In this document: positions 1 through 3,829 of the stretch, piece after piece | Position numbering within the stretch: position 1 is the stretch's first letter | Layout of the letters: every line of letters begins with the position of its first letter | NCBI GenBank assembly: GCA_947626465.1 | Contig: CANQSI010000051.1 | Location: forward strand, 1-6,546 | Length of the DNA: 6,546 nt | Direction of reading: 5' to 3' | Source of the DNA: an uncultured Atopobiaceae bacterium | GTDB taxonomy: Bacteria; Actinomycetota; Coriobacteriia; Coriobacteriales; Atopobiaceae | Notes under the pieces: generated by a model | Told to the model about the DNA's origin: nothing | What the model saw: the letters and a program-made list of their open reading frames with translations, nothing else | Database searches by the model: none | Position numbers and translations under genes: made by a program

Positions 1-218
1 GCCTGTGCGTTCGGGTCGATCGGCTTTCCGGCGCCGCTCGAGGAGATGATGCTCTCGGCAAGCTCGTCTTGGCTGAGCGCGTCGAGGGCCACCACCTGGG
101 AGACTTCCTTCTCGGCATCCGCGGCCTTGGCGGCGGGCGCGCAGATGACGCCCACGCCGAGGAGCGCGCCGAGCACTCCCAAGATGGGGATGGCGAGGAG
201 GCGATTGCGATGTTTCAT
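1..218 (-). CDS. Exported protein, N-terminal part only; probable paralogue of the C1 peptidase at 3830-6391
   Basis: The gene begins at an ATG on the minus strand at position 218 and stays open to the left edge, giving 72 codons with no stop. The start is supported by a GAAGGG ribosome-binding sequence six bases upstream. Residues 1-32 look like a Sec signal peptide: basic residues at 2-6, a hydrophobic core at about 7-26, then an AKA cleavage site at 30-32. The segment after the signal (DAEKEV, then VV and L) matches the secreted C1 peptidase of this window: 22 of the first 45 residues are identical without gaps, and both AKA sites end at residue 32. I infer a paralogous secreted protein, possibly also a cysteine peptidase, but the catalytic domain would lie outside the window. 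It could instead be an unrelated protein sharing only the secretion and pro-region. The cysteine at residue 26 is not in a good lipobox. Export is likely; the enzyme assignment is tentative. Confidence 0.75.
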   Translation of the reverse strand, partial: MKHRNRLLAIPILGVLGALLGVGVICAPAAKAADAEKEVSQVVALDALSQDELAESIISSSGAGKPIDPNAQ

Positions 219-279
219 TGACTGCCCTTCACATCGTCGTCGGGTGATGGCAGGCATGGTAGAGAAGCGTCTGAGCAGC

Positions 280-308
280 ATTTTCGCCATCGATGAACTG
301 GGTGCGAA
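280..308 (-). promoter_or_regulatory. Candidate promoter for the left-edge exported-protein gene
   Basis: On the minus strand, TTCGCA (308-303) and GAAAAT (285-280) are separated by exactly 17 bases. Each matches four of six positions of the sigma70 consensus hexamers. Transcription would begin near position 273, giving a leader of roughly 55 bases before the ATG at 218. This is a pattern match only. Confidence 0.3.
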
Positions 309-497
309 TGCCATCTTGCGCATCATGAAATGCGCGTTTCTCCAAATCCTCTCCGCAAATTTGGAACGCGATGGTCCGCGCTCGCCTGCGCCAAACCACG
401 GCTGGCCTCGGGCCTCGGCGCCTTAAGGAGCGCGCCCCGGCATCCGGCGAGCCGTTCGTTCTGTACGTTCTTCGCAAAAGCACGGCGAATGTGCGCG

Positions 498-520
498 CCA
501 TAGCGACATTTACGCTACGG
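498..520. repeat. Imperfect inverted repeat upstream of the phosphatase gene
   Basis: CCATAGCG (498-505) and CGCTACGG (513-520) pair at seven of eight positions around a seven-base A/T-rich centre. The element ends 27 bases before the AAGGAG ribosome-binding site of the phosphatase gene. It could be an operator or a small leader hairpin; its role is unknown. Confidence 0.35.
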
Positions 521-560
521 TGGTGCGTGCGCGTGCACGAAACGGCGAAGGAGCGCGAGC

Positions 561-2489
561 ATGGCGAAGACCGTTCCCGAGGCGCGGGAATTGCCTGAAG
601 AGGAAGAGACGCACGAGGAATCGCAAGCCCAGGGTTTCGATGCGCAGGAGAGCGACGCCGAGGGGCGGGAGCTGAGCCCAGCCATGCGCATCGCCCTCTA
701 TATGGTCGTGCCGTTCCTCGTCTTCTTCCTCATCGACGGGCGCTTCTTCGCGAACGAGTTCCTCGCCACGCACTTCTCGGTGTCGCCGCTCTTCGCCTTC
801 GCGCCCATCCTTAGCCTCTACCTCGGCTGGCCCGCGATGGTGGGGTGCGTGGCGGCGGAGGCCATCGTCTGCCTCTCCACGGGCGTGACGGTCTTCGAAC
901 CCGGCATATGGGTCGCGGGGCTCATCTTCTACGTCGTCATCCCGTACCTTTTGTGGTACGCGACGAGCGCGAGCTCTCCCGACCCCTACCCTCGCTGCTC
1001 GCGCGCGGGCGCGCTCGCCAAGCTCTTCTGGATCATCATCCTCGCGAACCTCGTGTACGCGATCTTCGCGTCGTTTTCCGCTACGCAGATGAACGTCGCG
1101 AACGGCTACGCGTGGAGCGTGATGTCGGAGTTCCTCTTGATGACGTCGATCACGCTCACGCTCGGCATCCTCCTGCTCATCGCCCTCGAGGCGAGCCCGC
1201 TCACCCCCATGCCCGCGAGCTGGATCACGGTGCCCTACCAAAAGCGTCGCTCGCTCACGCTCACGCAGCGAATCGTGCTCATGTTCGCCGCGCTCGCCAC
1301 GGTGGTGCTCCTCGGGCTCATCCTCTCGTTCTACGTCTTCATCTACTCCGAGGAAGAGGGCGGCGCCGAGAGCATCTTCGAGCTCATCGCCGCGTCGCTC
1401 GTGCTCGGCGACGTGGTGATCATCGTCCTGTGGTCCTTCTGCATCCTCGTGATCCGCTACCTTCAGACGCGCTTCACCATCCCCATCGAGCGGCTCTCGG
1501 AGACCACGCGCGCGTTCCCGCGGCAGATGGCGGACTACCAGAGGGCCGTGGACGAGGGCGTGCGCGGCGAGGCGCTCGCCGAGGCGAAGGCGAAGGCCGA
1601 GGACCCCGTGGACATGGGCGACCTCAAGCCCTCGGGCGAGGTGGCCTACCTCGTGGAAGACACCGACACGATGCGCGCCTCGATGGTGAGTTACCTCGAC
1701 GAGATGCGCAGCGTCACGGCCGAGAACGAACGCGTGAAGGTGGAGCTGGAGACCGCGAAGGACATCCAGCAGAGCGCCGTGCCGCACGACTTCTCCGAGA
1801 TCGAAGCGGAGCTTGGCGTGCAGGTGGCGGCGTCGATGACACCCGCGCGCGACGTGGGCGGCGACTTCTACGACGCCTTCCGCATCGACGCCACGCACCT
1901 TGGCGTGATCATGGCGGACGTGTCGGGCAAGGGCATGCCGGCCGCGCTCTTCATGATGCGCGCCCTCGCCGACCTCCGCGAGCAGATGCACGCGCATCCC
2001 GAGGACGTGGGCCTCGCGCTCACGCGCGCGAACCAGGCGCTCTGCGAGAACAACGGCGCGATGCTCTTCGTGACGGTCTTCATCGGCATCCTCGACACCG
2101 AGACCGGCGTCTTCTCCTACGCAAACGGAGGCCACAACCCCGCGTGGATCCTCGGCAAGGACGGCACGTGGCTGAAGGCGCGCAAGGGCCTCATGGTGGG
2201 CATCATGGACATGATCCAGTACAAGACCGAGACGCTCCAGCTCGCCCCCGGCGGCGGCCTCTTCCTCTACACCGACGGTGTGACGGAGGCGCTGAACCCA
2301 GAAGAGGAGCTCTACGGCGAGGATCGCCTCGACGCCGTGCTCAAGAAGGTCGAGGCGGCGGCTGGCGGCGAGGCCTCGAGCGAAACGCTCGTGGAGGACG
2401 TCCTCGCCGACGTCCACACCTTCGTGAACGGCGCCGAAGCCTCCGACGACATCACGGCGCTGGCCTTCAGATGGCTTCCGGCTAGCTAG
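561..2489 (+). CDS. Membrane-anchored PP2C/SpoIIE-family serine/threonine phosphatase
   Basis: This 642-residue protein starts at an ATG seven bases after a clear AAGGAG (548-553). After an acidic N-terminal tail (about residues 5-40), eight hydrophobic helices are visible near 42-59, 74-90, 91-110, 114-134, 153-174, 188-210, 236-262 and 276-300. Basic residues in the 135-152 and 211-235 loops fit a cytoplasmic N-terminus. A HAMP-like segment (about 303-385, with TIPIERL at 306-312) contains an Ala/Glu/Lys-rich insertion near 322-356. A short coiled coil leads into AKDIQQSAVP (399-408), the usual entry to SpoIIE/RsbU phosphatase domains. Metal-binding motifs are intact: GGDFYD (433-438), MADVSGKGMP (451-460), ANGGHNP (521-527), LYTDGVTEA (569-577) and SDDITALAF (628-636). 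Family knowledge says such enzymes dephosphorylate phosphoserine on anti-anti-sigma (STAS) proteins in partner-switching pathways. No STAS or anti-sigma gene is in the window, so the target is unknown. I infer that the membrane module senses an envelope or small-molecule signal. Confidence 0.93.
   Translation: MAKTVPEARELPEEEETHEESQAQGFDAQESDAEGRELSPAMRIALYMVVPFLVFFLIDGRFFANEFLATHFSVSPLFAFAPILSLYLGWPAMVGCVAAEAIVCLSTGVTVFEPGIWVAGLIFYVVIPYLLWYATSASSPDPYPRCSRAGALAKLFWIIILANLVYAIFASFSATQMNVANGYAWSVMSEFLLMTSITLTLGILLLIALEASPLTPMPASWITVPYQKRRSLTLTQRIVLMFAALATVVLLGLILSFYVFIYSEEEGGAESIFELIAASLVLGDVVIIVLWSFCILVIRYLQTRFTIPIERLSETTRAFPRQMADYQRAVDEGVRGEALAEAKAKAEDPVDMGDLKPSGEVAYLVEDTDTMRASMVSYLDEMRSVTAENERVKVELETAKDIQQSAVPHDFSEIEAELGVQVAASMTPARDVGGDFYDAFRIDATHLGVIMADVSGKGMPAALFMMRALADLREQMHAHPEDVGLALTRANQALCENNGAMLFVTVFIGILDTETGVFSYANGGHNPAWILGKDGTWLKARKGLMVGIMDMIQYKTETLQLAPGGGLFLYTDGVTEALNPEEELYGEDRLDAVLKKVEAAAGGEASSETLVEDVLADVHTFVNGAEASDDITALAFRWLPAS
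2486..2489. other. Tail-to-tail overlap of two stop codons
   Basis: The palindrome CTAG supplies the last three bases of the phosphatase stop (TAG, 2487-2489, plus strand) and of the LOR stop (TAG, 2488-2486, minus strand). The convergent genes therefore leave no room between them for a terminator, and each transcript must run into the other gene as antisense RNA. Confidence 0.9.
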
Positions 2490-3004
2490 TACGTGGTGCC
2501 GATGCTCGCGAGGTCGGAGTTCTTGCGGATGTCGATCATGCGCTTGAGCACGACGAAGATGCACACGAGCTCGTCGGTTTTGCGCTCGTCGAGCACCTCG
2601 AGGTCGTAGATGCGATGCAGGCTCGCGAGGCGACGGTGGCCGCGGGCGAGCTCCTCGTTCGTTGTCGCGTCGACGATGGTGAAGTTGAAGTCCATGATGT
2701 TGCCGCGGAGCTGCATGTCGAGCTCGGGGATGTCCTTGATGTCCTTTAGGTGGAAGAACTCCGTGGAGAGCTGGAAGTGAGTGCCGTCGGCCATGTCCAC
2801 GTAGTAGATGTGGTGGAGCGAGACCACCTTGGCGTTGATCTCGGCGATCTGCTGGCCGGTCTTCGCGTTGGTGACGTAGGTGGTGTGGTGGACGCTCGCG
2901 ACCTTCGCGGCGACGGTGTAGACCACCTCGCCGCTTGCGTCGGTGATGTCCATCTTCTTATGGGCGCTCGCGAGGCGTCCGGTGATGGTGAAGGTCTGGG
3001 ACAT
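2486..3004 (-). CDS. LURP-one-related (LOR)/Tubby-like fold protein
   Basis: The gene encodes 172 residues from an ATG at 3004, chosen because an AAAGGAG ribosome-binding site lies seven bases upstream. The frame is open further upstream to 3211, but that extension lacks such a site and has low-complexity translation. The protein has no signal peptide or membrane segment and is probably cytoplasmic. It is built from about five repeats of roughly 25 residues. Four carry an SxH core: LASAH (11-15), VASVH (35-39), VVSLH (60-64) and LASLH (126-130); a degenerate copy sits near 99-123. A hydrophobic C-terminal helix (about 143-160, DELVCIFVVLKRMID) fits the central helix of the Tubby-like beta barrel. 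Bacterial members of this family (YxjI-like) have no firmly established role; phospholipid or membrane association has been proposed from the similarity to scramblases. The stop codon overlaps that of the convergent phosphatase gene. The family call rests on the repeat pattern and fold logic, not on a database match. Confidence 0.75.
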   Translation of the reverse strand: MSQTFTITGRLASAHKKMDITDASGEVVYTVAAKVASVHHTTYVTNAKTGQQIAEINAKVVSLHHIYYVDMADGTHFQLSTEFFHLKDIKDIPELDMQLRGNIMDFNFTIVDATTNEELARGHRRLASLHRIYDLEVLDERKTDELVCIFVVLKRMIDIRKNSDLASIGTTY

Positions 3005-3011
3005 GGCTCCG

Positions 3012-3018
3012 CTCCTTT
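3012..3018 (-). promoter_or_regulatory. Ribosome-binding site that sets the LOR protein start
   Basis: The minus strand reads AAAGGAG here, seven bases before the ATG at 3004. It fixes the start at this ATG and not at codons further upstream in the same frame. Confidence 0.85.
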
Positions 3019-3116
3019 CAGCGGATGGGGGTGCGCGCGTGCTGTCGCGCGCTCGGAATCGTTGCGGATCCTTCGCAAATGGTACCCACGGAGCAGGTAC
3101 GAACGTGCGAAAACTC

Positions 3117-3144
3117 GGTATGAAATGCGTGCTCACACGCTCAA
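3117..3144 (-). promoter_or_regulatory. Candidate promoter for the LOR gene
   Basis: On the minus strand TTGAGC (3144-3139) is followed after 16 bases by CATACC (3122-3117). The first matches four and the second three of six consensus positions. The leader would be about 105 bases and would include the inverted repeat TTGCG/CGCAA at 3062-3078. The support is weak. Confidence 0.22.
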
Positions 3145-3216
3145 CCCACCGCTGCGCCAGCCCCATCGCGCGCGTGCCGGGCGCGGAGCCTAGGATACGG
3201 AGCAACACCACCTCAT

Positions 3217-3222
3217 GAAAGG
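3217..3222 (+). promoter_or_regulatory. Ribosome-binding site of the Nif11-like precursor gene
   Basis: GAAAGG lies seven bases before the ATG at 3230, the start that yields the conserved Nif11 N-terminus (MNENLKTFLA). A weak -10-like TAGGAT is present at 3191-3196, without a clear -35. The well-placed site argues that translation is meant to begin upstream of the amber codon at 3260 and not at a later codon. Confidence 0.75.
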
Positions 3223-3229
3223 TTGCCCC

Positions 3230-3553
3230 ATGAACGAGAACCTCAAGACCTTCCTAGCGTAGCTCGTCATCGACCAGGAGCTCCAGAACGAGTTCGAAAA
3301 CCTCGTGAAGGACAGGACGCCGAGCGAGGAACTCGACGAGGAGGTCATCCGCTTCGCGAACGACCACGGCTTCGCTCTCACGAAGGAGGACATCAAACCG
3401 CTCGAGAACATCGAGATTCCCGACGAGGAGCTCTCGGCGGTCTCGGGCGGGGTGATGGGCGCGAGCTTCGACGCGTACGTCGCCTATAAAGGCGGCGGCG
3501 GCAGGATGACCTTCTTCCAGTGGGCCATGTCCGGCTGCCCCGCAAGCGACTAG
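3230..3553 (+). pseudogene. Nif11-like leader peptide/RiPP precursor with an in-frame amber codon
   Basis: From the ATG at 3230 the frame reads MNENLKTFLA, then TAG at codon 11 (3260-3262), then 96 further sense codons to the final TAG at 3551-3553. Read through, the product is a 107-position Nif11-type precursor. The leader (1-74) has the family's typical pattern: LKTFL near the start, DQELQNEF (15-22), a helical acidic region, FANDHGFALT (42-51), and DEELSAVSGG (65-74) ending in the double-glycine cleavage site. The 33-residue core (75-107) contains AYKGGGGRM, aromatic residues and a single cysteine near the end (SGCPASD). In this family, leaders guide modification enzymes and are removed by a C39-peptidase transporter; neither is in the window. 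The coding bias persists after the TAG with no other stop, so the lesion is recent, a sequence error, or tolerated by readthrough. The residue at this site is usually charged, so TAG from AAG is a plausible single-base change. The family call is firm; inactivation is likely but unproven. Confidence 0.7.
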
Positions 3554-3572
3554 CAACGAGCGAGAAGCGTTT

Positions 3573-3609
3573 CGCAGCCCCGCGCTTGCATCGCAGGCGC
3601 GGGGCTGCG
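3573..3609 (+). terminator. Hairpin terminator after the Nif11-like gene
   Basis: A perfect 13-bp stem pairs CGCAGCCCCGCGC (3573-3585) with GCGCGGGGCTGCG (3597-3609) around an 11-base loop. It begins 19 bases after the Nif11 stop codon. No real T-run follows (TGTCTCACG), which is common for hairpins in GC-rich bacteria. It probably insulates the protease gene downstream. Confidence 0.7.
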
Positions 3610-3666
3610 TGTCTCACGCTGGATGCTTCAAGGGGCAACGCGCGGAGGACGTGTGGAGATGGCCCT

Positions 3667-3696
3667 CATTCGTGCAGGGATGATGTGCATTCGTGC
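3667..3696 (+). repeat. Two direct copies of CATTCGTGC, 21 bp apart
   Basis: CATTCGTGC occurs at 3667-3675 and again at 3688-3696, so the copies start 21 bases apart, about two turns of the helix. A partial copy (CATTCG) is at 3740-3745. They lie upstream of the secreted peptidase gene and could be regulator-binding half-sites. No function is known. Confidence 0.3.
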
Positions 3697-3765
3697 GTCC
3701 TGTACTGCGTGTCTAATTATTGTTGAGTTCCTTTTGTACCATTCGCTCGTCTAAGAAATACCTGC

Positions 3766-3810
3766 CCGCGATCGCGGATCTTGGGGTGCGTTTTCCGGGC
3801 TCCCCAAGAT
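3766..3810 (+). promoter_or_regulatory. Structured 5' leader of the C1 peptidase: palindrome plus hairpin
   Basis: A perfect 12-bp palindrome, CCGCGATCGCGG (3766-3777), is followed directly by a 9-bp stem, ATCTTGGGG (3778-3786) pairing with CCCCAAGAT (3802-3810), around a 15-base loop. The stem ends seven bases before the ribosome-binding site at 3818. The sequence just upstream (about 3714-3760) is clearly more A/T-rich than its surroundings and is where a promoter would be expected, although no hexamer pair there is convincing. The palindrome could be an operator and the stem a translational control or RNA-stability element. Confidence 0.45.
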
Positions 3811-3817
3811 GCAGTAT

Positions 3818-3823
3818 GAAAGG
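3818..3823 (+). promoter_or_regulatory. Ribosome-binding site that sets the C1 peptidase start
   Basis: GAAAGG lies six bases before the ATG at 3830. An in-frame ATG at 3809 would add seven residues but has no such site and falls inside the leader hairpin. The start at 3830 also makes the protein align from residue 1 with the left-edge exported protein, including the VPVLG/IPILG and AKA positions. Confidence 0.8.
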
Positions 3824-3829
3824 CGCTTC

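Larger units (their letters stand above)
219..560. other. Divergent intergenic region with two inverted repeats
   Basis: This 342-bp stretch separates the minus-strand exported-protein gene from the plus-strand phosphatase gene, and I see no convincing gene in it. It holds an inverted repeat with arms GCGCAT (318-323) and ATGCGC (330-335), a second with arms TCCAAAT (341-347) and ATTTGGA (359-365), and an imperfect one at 498-505/513-520 just upstream of the phosphatase ribosome-binding site. A candidate minus-strand promoter lies at 280-308. I found no convincing sigma70-like pair for the phosphatase. The inverted repeats could be operators, but short repeats of this kind also occur by chance. 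Confidence 0.5.

Noticed and set aside
120..218. Lipoprotein signal in the left-edge exported protein (cysteine at residue 26)
   Set aside because: The residues before the cysteine (GVI) do not fit a lipobox, which needs a small residue at -1, whereas AKA at 30-32 is a good signal peptidase I site.
510..2564. Very long open frame on the minus strand opposite the phosphatase gene
   Set aside because: Its translation is extremely rich in Arg, His, Glu and Val, with no domain, signal or membrane pattern. It mirrors the GC-rich codon positions of the real gene, which has intact phosphatase motifs and a good ribosome-binding site.
3005..3211. Longer N-terminus for the LOR protein, beginning at 3211
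   Set aside because: The extra residues are unstructured and Arg/Pro-rich, while the ATG at 3004 has an AAAGGAG at ideal spacing and begins directly with the first repeat.
3260..3262. Genome-wide amber recoding as the explanation for the in-frame TAG
   Set aside because: The phosphatase, LOR, Nif11 and peptidase frames all end in TAG, so efficient general suppression would extend all of them.
3305..3553. Translation of the Nif11-like peptide from the GTG at 3305, downstream of the amber codon
   Set aside because: No ribosome-binding site lies at suitable spacing (the nearest AGGAG, at 3276-3280, is 24 bases away), and the product would lack the first third of the leader. It cannot be excluded as weak re-initiation.
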